From the NCBI GenBank assembly GCA_946999385.1, contig CAMQCZ010000002.1:1-64000 (forward strand): DNA of 64,000 nucleotides, written 5' to 3'. The notes beneath the pieces are model-generated. The model saw nothing but the letters and a program-made list of their open reading frames with translations. It ran no database searches and was not told the DNA's origin. This document shows positions 9,732 to 20,178 of this stretch, in pieces. Origin of the DNA: an uncultured Lachnoanaerobaculum sp. Its GTDB lineage: Bacteria; Bacillota; Clostridia; Lachnospirales; Lachnospiraceae. Both the position numbers and the translations under genes were made by a program. Within the stretch, counting starts at the first letter, position 1; every line of letters starts with the position of its first letter.

Positions 9732-11036
9732 TTAATCATCTTTTAATATCTTATAAATTGCATCTTTTATATTAATTGCTAAAATATCTTCTTTAAACTT
9801 ATATTTACCATCTTTGCCGGCAAGACCTGTTAATACTAAAACTTTTTTGAGACCTGCCCTTTTTCCCATTTCCATATCAACACTTGAATCTCCGACAATA
9901 TAGGATTGCGATAAATCCAAATTAAATCTTTCTTGAGCTTTTTTGATCATTTCAATTTTAGGCTTTCTACAATCACAATCTATTTTATATAATTTATTTT
10001 CCTCAGGATAACCCTTATCCGGATGATGAGGACAATAATAAATTGCATCTAAATATGCTCCTTCCATACCCAATAGAGTTTTCATTTTTTTATGAATATT
10101 ATCAACATCTTCAGGTAAGCAAAGCCCTCTTGCAACTACAGGCTGATTTGTAATAACTATAGCTAAATATTTAGAGTTATTAATAGCTTTAATTGCATCA
10201 ATACTGCCTTCTTCAAATTCAAAGTCTTCTTCTTTATATATAAAAGAATTTAATTTATTTATAGTACCATCTCTATCTAGAAAAATGGCTTTTTGTTTGT
10301 TTTTCAAATTTTTATGTTCTATCAGACCCATTTTCAAATCATATAAAGCAGAATTAATCCTATCTACAGTTCCTACATCTTTGACATACTCAGGAGATAA
10401 ATATCCATATATACCTTTATTTTCCTCAACAAGCTTAAATAGTATATCCTTTTCCAAATCCATTTTTTTTGCTTCTTTAATATCATTGCATATGGACTTA
10501 TCAAATATATATATGCCTGCATTAACTATATTATCATACCAATAATTTCTTATATTGTTCTTAGAATCAAATTTCAAGACTCTGGATATTTTATCTAATT
10601 CTATCAAATCCGAATCATATGGATGCGAATTTGGATGAACAAACAAGGTTGCTAAAGCACTTTTATTTTTATGAAAATTTTCCATTCTACTTATATCTAT
10701 ATCAAAAAAAATATCTCCAAAAATTAATATGAAATATTTATCTTTTATTATATTTTTTAAATAATAAAGTGAACCGGCACTGCCAAGAGGTTCATCTTCT
10801 ATAATATATTTTATTGAGACTCCGAATTTATCCCCATTTTCAAAAAAATCTTGTATTTTTTTGCCTAAATGTCCTATAACTATAGTAATATCAAATATAT
10901 CATATTTTTTTAATTGTTCTATTTGCCATAATAAAATAGGTTTTTTATCTATTTCTACCATCGGCTTCGGTATCTCATTTTTAGTTATTTCACTAAGTCT
11001 AGTTCCTTTTCCACCTGCCATTATAACAGCTTGCAT
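9732..11036 (-). CDS. Fused sugar-1-phosphate nucleotidyltransferase / HAD-IIIA bisphosphate phosphatase
   Basis: Two enzymes in one chain of 434 residues. Residues 1-235 are a Rossmann nucleotidyltransferase (MQAVIMAGGKGTRL, PKPMVEIDKKP), most like HddC/GDP-mannose-type enzymes. Residues 245-430 are a HAD-IIIA phosphatase like GmhB: AIFLDRDGTIN with the catalytic aspartates, VITNQPVVARG, and a zinc site CPHHPDKG...CDCRKP. Together these are the last steps of a nucleotide-activated heptose or related sugar pathway. The ATG at 11036 is preferred because AAGGGTGA lies just upstream. No isomerase or heptokinase of the GHMP family is nearby; the ROK kinase behind it is the only sugar kinase. Confidence 0.88.
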   Translation of the reverse strand: MQAVIMAGGKGTRLSEITKNEIPKPMVEIDKKPILLWQIEQLKKYDIFDITIVIGHLGKKIQDFFENGDKFGVSIKYIIEDEPLGSAGSLYYLKNIIKDKYFILIFGDIFFDIDISRMENFHKNKSALATLFVHPNSHPYDSDLIELDKISRVLKFDSKNNIRNYWYDNIVNAGIYIFDKSICNDIKEAKKMDLEKDILFKLVEENKGIYGYLSPEYVKDVGTVDRINSALYDLKMGLIEHKNLKNKQKAIFLDRDGTINKLNSFIYKEEDFEFEEGSIDAIKAINNSKYLAIVITNQPVVARGLCLPEDVDNIHKKMKTLLGMEGAYLDAIYYCPHHPDKGYPEENKLYKIDCDCRKPKIEMIKKAQERFNLDLSQSYIVGDSSVDMEMGKRAGLKKVLVLTGLAGKDGKYKFKEDILAINIKDAIYKILKDD

Positions 11037-11217
11037 AAAATCACCCTTCACCTTGATTATAAAATATTTATTTTAGCTATAATATCATATTTAGAATATT
11101 TATAAAAGATAATAGTTAATAATTAACAATTTTATAAATTGTATTATTAAATGTAAATATATAAAAGAGCAGATATAATAATTTAGATAGTTACATTTTA
11201 TTTTAAAATTTTCGAAT

Positions 11218-12567
11218 TTATACTATTTGTATTTGTTTCTTAATCTTTTTCATAATAAATAAATATGAAATACCTGTAAATAAGCCTGCACTTATCCATG
11301 CTGCAGGATCACAAAAACAGGCTAATGGATAATTAACTAATTTTATTGATATAAATGTTACTGTTAACCTTGCGATTAATTCTACTACTCCTCCCATCAT
11401 AGGTAAAAAACCATATCCACAACCTTGCATAATATTTCTAAATATAAAAATAGTACTTAAAGGGAAATAAAATATAATACACATATATAAATACTCACTT
11501 GCATATTTAAATATATATTCCATATTTGATTTATTATTAAAAAATAATAATAATGAAGGCTTTAATAAAAAATATCCTAATAAAGAAGCAAACAAAGCAT
11601 ATATAAAAGATAATACCAGGGCTGCTGATACTCCCTTTTCTATTCTTTTATAATCTCCCTTACCATAATTTTGACCGCCGTAGCTTGCCATGGTTTGACC
11701 TATTGCAAGCATTCCCTGAATGATAACTGTTTGAAATTTGCATGCCGCAGTATATGCTGCAACTGCCAAAGCTCCAAACATATTAATAGCAGATTGCATA
11801 ATCATAGTTCCGGCAGCAGTTATAGAAAATTGTAATGCCATAGGTATTCCTATAAAAAGCTGATGCTTTGTTTCAACTTTTGTTAAGCTCCATTGATTTT
11901 TTTCAGGTCTTAAAATTGGAACCTTAATATAAATATATATAAGGCAAAGAATAGCAGATATACCTTGTGATAAAATAGTTGCAATGGCGGCACCTGCAAC
12001 CTTCATATTAAATACTATTATAAATAAAAGATCTAATATTACATTTAAAATGGCTGAAAAAATAAGAAATAATAAAGGAATCTTACTATTCCCTACAGCT
12101 CTTAAATACGCAGAAAACAAGTTATAAAAGACACTTGCAACTAAACCTGCGGTTATTATAATTATATAAGTATAAGCATCCTTGAATATATCATTAGGAG
12201 TATTCATAATAATTAATAATTTTTTCATTATAATAATACTGAAAACTGTAAGTATTATACTTACTATCACTCCTAAAATTATTCCATTTGCAACCGATTT
12301 TTTCAATCCCAAATAATCTTTTGAGCCATATCTTTGAGATGTTAAGACTGTAAAGCCTGATGTAATACCTTGAGCAAAACCAAGTATCAAAAACATAATT
12401 GTACTTGTAGAACCTACAGCAGCTAATGCATTAGCTCCTAAATATCTACCAACAATTATACTATCAGCCATATTGTACAATTGTTGAAATATATTTCCTA
12501 AAATAAGAGGTAAAGTAAATTTCAGTATTACTGAATATATATTTCCTCTTGTCATATCTATTTCCAT
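11218..12567 (-). CDS. MATE-family efflux transporter
   Basis: Integral membrane cation/drug antiporter of 449 residues with 12 predicted membrane segments arranged as two six-helix halves. The start MEIDMTRGNIYSVILKFTLP is the usual MATE opening, followed by GNIFQQLYNMADSIIVGRYLG. The second half begins near GIPMALQFSITAAGTMIMQ. The ATG at 12567 is preferred over one four codons upstream because GAGG lies six bases before it. It is a stand-alone gene; 166 bases of AT-rich DNA separate it from the next gene downstream. Substrate is unknown. Confidence 0.93.
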   Translation of the reverse strand: MEIDMTRGNIYSVILKFTLPLILGNIFQQLYNMADSIIVGRYLGANALAAVGSTSTIMFLILGFAQGITSGFTVLTSQRYGSKDYLGLKKSVANGIILGVIVSIILTVFSIIIMKKLLIIMNTPNDIFKDAYTYIIIITAGLVASVFYNLFSAYLRAVGNSKIPLLFLIFSAILNVILDLLFIIVFNMKVAGAAIATILSQGISAILCLIYIYIKVPILRPEKNQWSLTKVETKHQLFIGIPMALQFSITAAGTMIMQSAINMFGALAVAAYTAACKFQTVIIQGMLAIGQTMASYGGQNYGKGDYKRIEKGVSAALVLSFIYALFASLLGYFLLKPSLLLFFNNKSNMEYIFKYASEYLYMCIIFYFPLSTIFIFRNIMQGCGYGFLPMMGGVVELIARLTVTFISIKLVNYPLACFCDPAAWISAGLFTGISYLFIMKKIKKQIQIV

Positions 12568-12621
12568 AGTATACCTCATATATCTTAGAATTTTTAAAAA
12601 ATTATTATTTTTATTATAAAA

Positions 12622-12640
12622 GAAGCACTGTTAATGCTTC
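12622..12640 (-). terminator. Terminator after uvrA
   Basis: The GAAGCA/TGCTTC stem is followed on the minus strand by TTTTATAAT, 26 bases beyond the uvrA stop. Confidence 0.7.
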
Positions 12641-12665
12641 CTTACAATACCATCATTATAATATT

Positions 12666-15485
12666 CTATAAGTATTTAGCAATATATTTTCCGGTGTAAG
12701 AGGCTTTTACTTTTGCTATATCTTCAGGTGTTCCTTTGGCTATGATTTCACCTCCACCGTCTCCACCCTCAGGTCCTATATCTATTATATAATCTGCCAT
12801 TTTGATAACATCTAAATTGTGCTCTATTACTATAACTGTATTACCATTATCGGATAAACGTCTTAAAATTTCTATTAATTTATGAACATCTGCAAAATGT
12901 AAACCTGTAGTAGGTTCATCTAAAATATAAATTGTCTTACCTGTACCTCTTTTTGAAAGCTCACTTGCCAGCTTAATTCTTTGTGCTTCTCCTCCGCTTA
13001 ATTCTGTAGATGCTTGCCCTAATCTTATATATGACAAACCTACATCATATAAGGTTTGTAGTTTTCTTTGAATAGTAGGTATATTATTAAAAAATTCTAA
13101 TGCTTCTTCTACTGTCATATTAAGTATATCATATATAGATTTACCCTTATATTTAACCTCTAATGTTTCTCTATTATATCTCTTGCCTGAACAAACTTCA
13201 CATGGAACATATACATCAGGCAAAAAATGCATCTCTATTTTTATAATACCGTCTCCACTACAGGCTTCACAACGTCCACCTTTAATATTAAAGCTGAATC
13301 TGCCTTTTTTATATCCTCTTTCCTTTGCTTGCACTGTGGCTGCAAACAAATCTCTTATCAAATCAAATACACCTGTATAAGTAGCGGGATTTGAACGTGG
13401 TGTCCTACCTATCGGTGCCTGATCTATTGCTATAACCTTATCAAGCAACTCTAAACCTTCTATACTTTTATACTGTCCGGGAATTGTATTGGCTCCATTT
13501 AACTTTTTTAATAAAATTTTATATAAAACCTCATTAATCAAAGATGATTTGCCTGAGCCTGAAACTCCTGTTATACATGTCATTATACCTAATGGGAAAT
13601 CTACATCTATATTTTTTAAATTATTATGACTTGCTCCACGTAGCTTTAAATATCCCTTGGCTTGTCTACGTTTATCAGGTAAAGCTATCTTTATTTCACC
13701 TGATAAATATTTTCCTGTTATAGAATTAGGATTTTTCATTATTTCCTTTGCATTACCACAAGCTATAATTTCTCCGCCATGCTCTCCTGCACCGGGTCCT
13801 ATATCAACTATATAATCAGCTTCAAGCATAGTATCCTCATCATGCTCAACAACAATAACACTATTACCTAAATCTCTTAAATTTTTCAAGGTTAATAATA
13901 ATTTATCATTATCTCTTTGGTGCAAACCGATACTAGGCTCATCTAAAATATATGCGACTCCTTGCAAGCCTGAACCTATTTGTGTTGCCAATCTTATTCT
14001 CTGTGCTTCCCCACCACTTAAAGTCGATGTGTTTCTGCTAAGGCTAAGATAATCCAAACCTACATCTATTAAAAAGCTTACCCTTGCTCTTATTTCTTTT
14101 AATATCAAGCTACCTATTGCTTTTTGCATATCATTTAAATTTAAATTATCAATAAATTTTCTAAAATTCATTATAGAAATATCTGTTGCATCAAATATAT
14201 TTTTATCACCTATAGTAACAGATAAAGCTTCTTTTTTTAATCTCTTTCCTTTGCAGGATTTGCAAATCTTTATTCTCATAAATTCTTCATATTCAGCCCT
14301 TGAGCTTTCAGAATAGGTTTCTTTATATCTTCTTTCTACATTTTTAATTAGACCTTCAAATTTTACCGGATATAGTCCCTTTCCTCTTTGCCCTTCATAT
14401 TCTACATCAACCTCATAATCAGTACCATATAAAATAATATCTTGTATTTCTTTTGAATAATTAGAAAAAGGTGTATCAAGATCAAAATTGAATTTTTTAC
14501 ATAAAGCCATCAATATTGCATTGGTAAAGCTTTTTTTATCATTACAGCTTTGCCAACCTAATACAACTATTGCACCATCATTTATACTCAGACTTTTATT
14601 CGGTATCATAAGCTCCTCATCAAATTCCATTGTATAACCTAATCCTGTACAATCAGGGCAGGCTCCAAATGGATTATTAAACGAAAAACTTCTAGGCTCA
14701 GGCTCTTCAACAGAAATACCGCAATCAGGGCAGGCAAAATTTTGTGAAAAGCTTAATATTTCTTTTCCGATAACATCTATATTTACATTTGATTTTGTCA
14801 AAAATAATGCTGTTTCCAAAGAATCGGTAAGCCTTTTTTTTATACCTTCTTTAATTATTAATCTATCTATAATTATATCTATACTGTGTTTTATATTTTT
14901 ATCAAGATCTATTTCTTCAGATAAATCATATTGATTACCATCAATAACAACTCTTACATATCCACTTTTTCTTGCACTTGATAATAGCTTTTCATGCTTT
15001 CCTTTTTTTCCCTTAACCATTGGTGCTAGAATTTGAAATTTCGTTCCAATAGGAAGTGCCATTACCATATCCACTATTTGATCAATACTTTGCTTTTGTA
15101 TAACTCTAAAGCATTTAGGACAATGCACAATTCCTATTCTAGCATATAAAAGACGCATATAATCATATATTTCTGTAACTGTTCCTACTGTAGAACGTGG
15201 ATTTCTATTGGTTGATTTTTGATCAATAGAAATAGCAGGAGATAAACCCTCTATACTATCAACATCAGGCTTTTCTACTTGCCCCAAAAACATTCTTGCA
15301 TATGAAGATAAAGACTCCATATATCTTCTTTGTCCTTCAGCATATATTGTATCAAAAGCTAAAGAGGATTTGCCGGAGCCTGATAAACCTGTAAATACAA
15401 CTAATTTATCTCTTGGTATATCTAAAGATATATTTTTTAAATTATGTTCTCTTGCTCCTCTTATTTTTATATATTGATTTTTCAT
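12666..15485 (-). CDS. uvrA: Excinuclease ABC subunit A
   Basis: DNA damage-recognition ATPase of nucleotide excision repair, acting with UvrB and UvrC (neither in this window). The 939 residues have the complete UvrA plan: Walker A GLSGSGKSS near 32, first zinc finger near 255 (CPDCG...CPDCTGLG), ABC signature LSGGEAQR near 487, second Walker A GVSGSGKSS near 640, second zinc finger GRCEACSGDG...CEVCSGKRY near 740, second signature LSGGEAQR near 826 and the final Walker B ILDEPTTGLH. GGAGAAG stands just upstream of the ATG. It is 31 bases after pheS and probably cotranscribed with it, an uncommon pairing. Confidence 0.98.
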   Translation of the reverse strand: MKNQYIKIRGAREHNLKNISLDIPRDKLVVFTGLSGSGKSSLAFDTIYAEGQRRYMESLSSYARMFLGQVEKPDVDSIEGLSPAISIDQKSTNRNPRSTVGTVTEIYDYMRLLYARIGIVHCPKCFRVIQKQSIDQIVDMVMALPIGTKFQILAPMVKGKKGKHEKLLSSARKSGYVRVVIDGNQYDLSEEIDLDKNIKHSIDIIIDRLIIKEGIKKRLTDSLETALFLTKSNVNIDVIGKEILSFSQNFACPDCGISVEEPEPRSFSFNNPFGACPDCTGLGYTMEFDEELMIPNKSLSINDGAIVVLGWQSCNDKKSFTNAILMALCKKFNFDLDTPFSNYSKEIQDIILYGTDYEVDVEYEGQRGKGLYPVKFEGLIKNVERRYKETYSESSRAEYEEFMRIKICKSCKGKRLKKEALSVTIGDKNIFDATDISIMNFRKFIDNLNLNDMQKAIGSLILKEIRARVSFLIDVGLDYLSLSRNTSTLSGGEAQRIRLATQIGSGLQGVAYILDEPSIGLHQRDNDKLLLTLKNLRDLGNSVIVVEHDEDTMLEADYIVDIGPGAGEHGGEIIACGNAKEIMKNPNSITGKYLSGEIKIALPDKRRQAKGYLKLRGASHNNLKNIDVDFPLGIMTCITGVSGSGKSSLINEVLYKILLKKLNGANTIPGQYKSIEGLELLDKVIAIDQAPIGRTPRSNPATYTGVFDLIRDLFAATVQAKERGYKKGRFSFNIKGGRCEACSGDGIIKIEMHFLPDVYVPCEVCSGKRYNRETLEVKYKGKSIYDILNMTVEEALEFFNNIPTIQRKLQTLYDVGLSYIRLGQASTELSGGEAQRIKLASELSKRGTGKTIYILDEPTTGLHFADVHKLIEILRRLSDNGNTVIVIEHNLDVIKMADYIIDIGPEGGDGGGEIIAKGTPEDIAKVKASYTGKYIAKYL

Positions 15486-15516
15486 TGCTTCTCCTACTAA
15501 ATATAAACACCTGCAC

Positions 15517-16539
15517 TTAAAATTGCTTTAAAAAACGTATATCATTTTCGTACAATAATCTCATATCGTCAATTTCATACTTTAATAAAGCAATCCTTTC
15601 AAGACCAAGTCCGAAAGCAAAGCCTTGGTAAATATTTTTATCAATTCCACACATGTCTAAAACTCTAGGGTGTATCATTCCGCAGCCAAGAATTTCTATC
15701 CATCCACTACCCTTACATAATCTACAGCCTTCTCCATGACACTTAAAGCAAGTAACATCAACTTCTGCACTTGGCTCAGTAAAAGGAAAATGATGTGGTC
15801 TAAATTTAACCTTAGTTTCTTCTCCAAATAATTTTTTTGCAAATTCCGCCAATGTTCCTTTTAAATCAGAAAATGTTATATTTTTATCTATAACCATTCC
15901 TTCAACTTGATGAAAACTTGGTGAATGTGTAGCATCAACCTCATCAGCTCTGAAAACTCTTCCTGGAGAAATCATTCTGATAGGTAATTTTCCTTCTTCC
16001 ATAATTCTTGCTTGTACAGGAGATGTTTGCGTTCTTAATACTATATCTTTATTTATATAGAATGTATCTTGCTCATCTTTAGCAGGATGATTTGCAGGAA
16101 TATTTAGTTTGGCAAAATTATATTCATCATATTCTATTTCAGGCCCTTCAACGACTTTATATCCCATTCCTATAAATATCTTTTCCACCTCTTCTAAAGC
16201 AATTTGATTTGGATGGTTATGTCCTAAATTAAAACGCTTAGCAGGTAGGGTTACATCTATAATTTCTTCTTTTAATTTATTATCTCTAATTTTTTTTGAT
16301 ATTTTTTCTTTAAGAAGATTTATATTGTCCTCAATTAGTTGTCTGGTTTCATTAATAAGCTGTCCTATTACAGGTTTTTCTTCTTTTGGAACATCCTTTA
16401 AGCTCTTTAATAAATTTGTTAATTCTCCTTTTTTACCAAGGTAAAAAATCCTGAAATTATTAAGCTCTTCCATATTTTCTATTTTCTCTATAGCCTCTAA
16501 AGCATCTTTTTTTATTTTAAGCAAATTTTCTTTAATCAT
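15517..16539 (-). CDS. pheS: Phenylalanine-tRNA ligase alpha subunit
   Basis: Catalytic subunit of the alpha2-beta2 PheRS, 340 residues. The start at 16539 has AAAGGAGA seven bases upstream; a longer in-frame reading to 16599 would overlap the promoter and adds a non-conserved tail. The N-terminal coiled coil (1-90) binds tRNA. Class II motif 2 appears as MISPGRVFRADEVDATHSP and motif 3 as FGLGLERIALLKY. A CxxC pair region (CFKCHGEGCRLCKGSGWIE) is typical. The partner pheT, normally the next gene, is absent: uvrA follows. PheT must be encoded elsewhere in the genome. Confidence 0.97.
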   Translation of the reverse strand: MIKENLLKIKKDALEAIEKIENMEELNNFRIFYLGKKGELTNLLKSLKDVPKEEKPVIGQLINETRQLIEDNINLLKEKISKKIRDNKLKEEIIDVTLPAKRFNLGHNHPNQIALEEVEKIFIGMGYKVVEGPEIEYDEYNFAKLNIPANHPAKDEQDTFYINKDIVLRTQTSPVQARIMEEGKLPIRMISPGRVFRADEVDATHSPSFHQVEGMVIDKNITFSDLKGTLAEFAKKLFGEETKVKFRPHHFPFTEPSAEVDVTCFKCHGEGCRLCKGSGWIEILGCGMIHPRVLDMCGIDKNIYQGFAFGLGLERIALLKYEIDDMRLLYENDIRFLKQF

Positions 16540-16570
16540 ATTTATCTCCTTTTTAGATATCCAAATAAAA

Positions 16571-16599
16571 ATTGTATTGATTTTACTCATAAAAGTCAA
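16571..16599 (-). promoter_or_regulatory. Sigma-A promoter of pheS
   Basis: On the minus strand TTGACT and TACAAT are separated by 17 bases. The start point falls about 25 bases before the pheS ATG, leaving no room for a T-box leader, so tRNA-sensing attenuation is not expected. Confidence 0.75.
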
Positions 16600-16687
16600 G
16601 ACTGATAATATTGTACTACTAATTTATAAATTATAATAGTAGAGAGCGAGATATTATATTTACACTTTATTTTACAATTTTATTATA

Positions 16688-18424
16688 TTAAGAATTAACA
16701 AACTGACTATTATATAATTGATAATAAAAACCGCCGGCCTCTAATAATTTTTCATGATTTCCTTTTTCTATAATTTTTCCATCCTTCATTACTAATATTA
16801 TATCAGCTGTTCTTATTGTACTTAATCTATGTGCAACAATAAAAGAGCTACGATTTTTCATCATTTTATCAAATGCTTCACTTATTTTTATTTCAGTTCT
16901 GGTATCAATGGATGATGTTGCCTCATCCAAAACTAATATCGGAGGAAGCGTAAGCATTATTCTTGCAATAGAAATCAACTGTCTTTGCCCTACACTTAAA
17001 TTTTTACCATTTTGACCAACTATCGTATCATAAGAATCAGGCAATCTTTTTATAAATCCGTCAGCATTAGCAAGCTTAGCGGCTTTTATAATTTCACTCA
17101 TACTTGCATCCTTCTTTGATAAGGCTATATTATCTTTAATACTTGCATTTTTAAGCCAAGTATCTTGAAAAACGATTCCATATGCTTTATATAATTCTCT
17201 TCTTTTTATATCATAAATACTCTTGTTATCTATTTCAATATCTCCATTGTCAATTTCATAAAATCTCAAAAGTAAATTTATAAAGGTTGTTTTTCCACAA
17301 CCTGTAGGGCCGACCAAAGCTACCTTTTGTCCTTTCATCAGTTCCAAAGAAATATTTTCTAAAAAAGCTTTATTTTTTTCATATGAAAAAGAAAGCTTTT
17401 TTATCTTAATATTTCCGGAAACACTATCTAAGCTAAGTGCATCATCCTTATCTTTTATAAGCTCTTTTTCATCAATAAACTCAAATACACTATTTGCACA
17501 AGCAATAGAATTTTGTAATTCTGCTATAACTCCTGAAATTTCATTAAATGGCTTAGTATATGTACCGGCATAAGTCAAAAAGCTACTCAAATTTCCAACA
17601 CTTATAAATCCATTTATTACAAAAACACCTCCAAATAAAGCAATGGACATATAAATTAATGAATTAACAAAACGAGTTGCCGGAAAAGCTGTAGCTGAAT
17701 AAAATAAAGCTTTTACACTTGATTTTAAAAGTTTATTATTTCTTTTTTTAAATTCATTTAATACCAACTCTTCTGTATTAAAATTTTTTATTGTAGATAA
17801 GCCGTCTATCATTTCATCGACTATTGAGCTCAAGTTTCCTCTATCATTCGATTGATTTTTAAAATATTTATAAGAATACTTTGAAATAAACATTGCCACA
17901 AGCATTGATAAAGGAGTTAATATAATTACCAATAAGCTTATATAAGGATTTAATATAAACATAAAAATCAAGGTTAATAAAATAGTAAGTATTCCGGTGA
18001 AAAATTGTGAAAAGCTAAGCAATATGCCTTCACAAAATTGATCAATATCATTAATTATTTTATTCAATATTTCACCGGATTGATGCGAATCTATATATAT
18101 AAGATTTAATTTATGAATTTTTGAGAAAGCCTTTATACGTAAATCCTTAACTATTCTATATACAATGCTATTATTTATTATATTCATAAACCATTGTGTT
18201 ACTGATGCTAATATTATAGCCAGTCCCATTTTTATTAATATCACAATCAGCCCACTTATTTTATTATCTTTAATCATCAGATTATCTATAGCTTCACCTA
18301 TAAATATAGGCAAGGCCAAGCTTGATATAACAAATATAATAGATAAAATAAGACTGATTAAAATCATTAGCTTATATCTGCCTATCAGCTTTAGTATTCT
18401 TTGCACAGTTTTTTTATTATTCAT
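16688..18424 (-). CDS. ABC exporter, membrane-ATPase half (second of a pair)
   Basis: A half-transporter of 578 residues: six membrane helices over residues 1-310, then the ATPase domain. The ATPase has Walker A GPTGCGKTT, signature LSVGQRQ, Walker B ILVLDEATSSID and the H-loop VAHRLSTIR, so this half has a canonical catalytic site. It starts 12 bases after its partner gene and the two very likely form a heterodimer of the LmrCD/YheHI type exporting lipids, peptides or drugs. The substrate cannot be read from the sequence. Confidence 0.93.
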   Translation of the reverse strand: MNNKKTVQRILKLIGRYKLMILISLILSIIFVISSLALPIFIGEAIDNLMIKDNKISGLIVILIKMGLAIILASVTQWFMNIINNSIVYRIVKDLRIKAFSKIHKLNLIYIDSHQSGEILNKIINDIDQFCEGILLSFSQFFTGILTILLTLIFMFILNPYISLLVIILTPLSMLVAMFISKYSYKYFKNQSNDRGNLSSIVDEMIDGLSTIKNFNTEELVLNEFKKRNNKLLKSSVKALFYSATAFPATRFVNSLIYMSIALFGGVFVINGFISVGNLSSFLTYAGTYTKPFNEISGVIAELQNSIACANSVFEFIDEKELIKDKDDALSLDSVSGNIKIKKLSFSYEKNKAFLENISLELMKGQKVALVGPTGCGKTTFINLLLRFYEIDNGDIEIDNKSIYDIKRRELYKAYGIVFQDTWLKNASIKDNIALSKKDASMSEIIKAAKLANADGFIKRLPDSYDTIVGQNGKNLSVGQRQLISIARIMLTLPPILVLDEATSSIDTRTEIKISEAFDKMMKNRSSFIVAHRLSTIRTADIILVMKDGKIIEKGNHEKLLEAGGFYYQLYNSQFVNS

Positions 18425-18436
18425 TTTTAAGTCTCC

Positions 18437-20146
18437 CTAAGCTAATTGTGATGAAGATATTTCTTTGTAAATTTCACAGAATTTAAGTAATTCGTCATGA
18501 GTACCTATATTTATAATTTCTCCATTATCTACTACTATAATTTTATCAGCATTTTTAATACTAATTACTCTTTGACTCACTATAATTGTAGTAGTATTTA
18601 AAAGCTTTATATTCTTTCTAAGCTTAGAATCAGTTAAATAATCAAGTGCCGATGAAGAATCATCCAATATCAAAATATCAGAACCTTTAGCTAAAGATCT
18701 TGCTATACTTAATCGTTGCTTTTGTCCCCCTGATAAATTCTTGCCCTGTGCTAAAATATAAGTATCTAAGCCATTATTTTTATTTAAAATTTCACTTGCC
18801 AAGGATAAATTGATAGCATTAAAAATCTCATTATCATTTATATTATTTTTTGCCCATGAAATATTATCTTTAATACTACCTTCAAATAACCTTGATATTT
18901 GTTCGACTAAGGCTATGTTTTTTCTTAATTCTTCTATTTTATATTCTTTAATATTTTTACCCGCTAATAAAATTTCTCCACTTGTACAATCGTAAAATCT
19001 TGGTATTAAATTTATGATACTGCTTTTTCCGCTTCCTGTTCCACCTATAATTCCTACTGTTTCACCTTTTTTTATTTTAAAATTTATATTAGATATTGCA
19101 GCATTATTGGAATTAGGATATTTAAATGATACATTTCTAAATTCAAGTATATTCATATCATTATCTACATCTAAAGGATAGTTCAGCTTACCATCATGTA
19201 AAGAATTTTCTATTTCAAATATTTCATTTATTCTTTTTGCACTGGCTAAAGATTTTGAAATTGTCATAAATAAATTTGCAGATTTCACCAGCTCTACCAA
19301 TATTTGAGACATATAATTAACTAAAGCGATAACCTCTCCTGTCGTTAATTCTCCTAAGCTTATAGAATATGAGCCTTTATATAAAATAATTATTATTGCA
19401 ATATTTATAAAAAAATAAGTTAAAGGATTCATTAATGATGAAAATTTTGAAACTAAATTTTGCTTTTTATAAAGCTCTTCATTGGCAATATCAAATTCTA
19501 CTTTTTCATCTTCTTGTAGCATAAAGGCTCTAATTACTCTGATACCAGCCAGGTTATTACTTGTTATGGATAGAACCTTATCAAGCTTAAGTTGTACTAT
19601 TTTATATAACTTTATATTAAATTTCATAATAAAAAAGACAATAAAATATAATAATATAATAGTTACAAAAAATATTATACTCATTTTTTTACTTATAATA
19701 AAAGACATTATTAGGGCACCAATTACTATAAAAGGAGAACGTAAAACTTGTCTAAAAAATAAATTTATACCACTTTGTAATTGATTAGTATCATTAGTTA
19801 ATCTTGTAAGTAAAGTATCTTTACCTAATATGTCAATTTCTCTATGTGAAAATTTTAAAATATGATCAAATAATTCATCTCTTAATTTTGTTCCAAAGCC
19901 TACACCTAAATATGCACTATAATATTGTGCCGTTATAGCACTAATTAGACCTGTAACAGAAAATAAAATCAAAACAAATGCCATATAAAATATATATCTT
20001 TTATTATTATTTGCTATACCAATATCTATTATTTTCACCATTACCATAGGAACCAACAATTCAAAACTTGCTTCCAAAGCTTTGAATATAGGTGCAAAGA
20101 AGCATTCTTTTTTATAATCCTTCAAAAATCTTAAAAGTTTTTTCAT
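18437..20146 (-). CDS. ABC exporter, membrane-ATPase half (first of a pair)
   Basis: A half-transporter of 569 residues with an N-terminal six-helix domain and a C-terminal ATPase domain. Walker A is GGTGSGKSS, signature LSGGQKQRLS, and Walker B ILILDDSSSALD has Asp where the catalytic Glu normally sits. The H-loop is VSQRVIS, with Gln in place of His. Both changes are typical of the degenerate-site partner in heterodimeric exporters, whereas the downstream gene keeps Glu and His. This supports an asymmetric heterodimer. Starts downstream of the terminator at 20179-20206. Confidence 0.93.
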   Translation of the reverse strand: MKKLLRFLKDYKKECFFAPIFKALEASFELLVPMVMVKIIDIGIANNNKRYIFYMAFVLILFSVTGLISAITAQYYSAYLGVGFGTKLRDELFDHILKFSHREIDILGKDTLLTRLTNDTNQLQSGINLFFRQVLRSPFIVIGALIMSFIISKKMSIIFFVTIILLYFIVFFIMKFNIKLYKIVQLKLDKVLSITSNNLAGIRVIRAFMLQEDEKVEFDIANEELYKKQNLVSKFSSLMNPLTYFFINIAIIIILYKGSYSISLGELTTGEVIALVNYMSQILVELVKSANLFMTISKSLASAKRINEIFEIENSLHDGKLNYPLDVDNDMNILEFRNVSFKYPNSNNAAISNINFKIKKGETVGIIGGTGSGKSSIINLIPRFYDCTSGEILLAGKNIKEYKIEELRKNIALVEQISRLFEGSIKDNISWAKNNINDNEIFNAINLSLASEILNKNNGLDTYILAQGKNLSGGQKQRLSIARSLAKGSDILILDDSSSALDYLTDSKLRKNIKLLNTTTIIVSQRVISIKNADKIIVVDNGEIINIGTHDELLKFCEIYKEISSSQLA

Positions 20147-20178
20147 ATATATTCCTTTATTAATTAATTTTCATAAGT

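Noticed and set aside
16540..16680. T-box leader before pheS
   Set aside because: The promoter lies only about 25 bases before the ribosome site and no T-box sequence is present.
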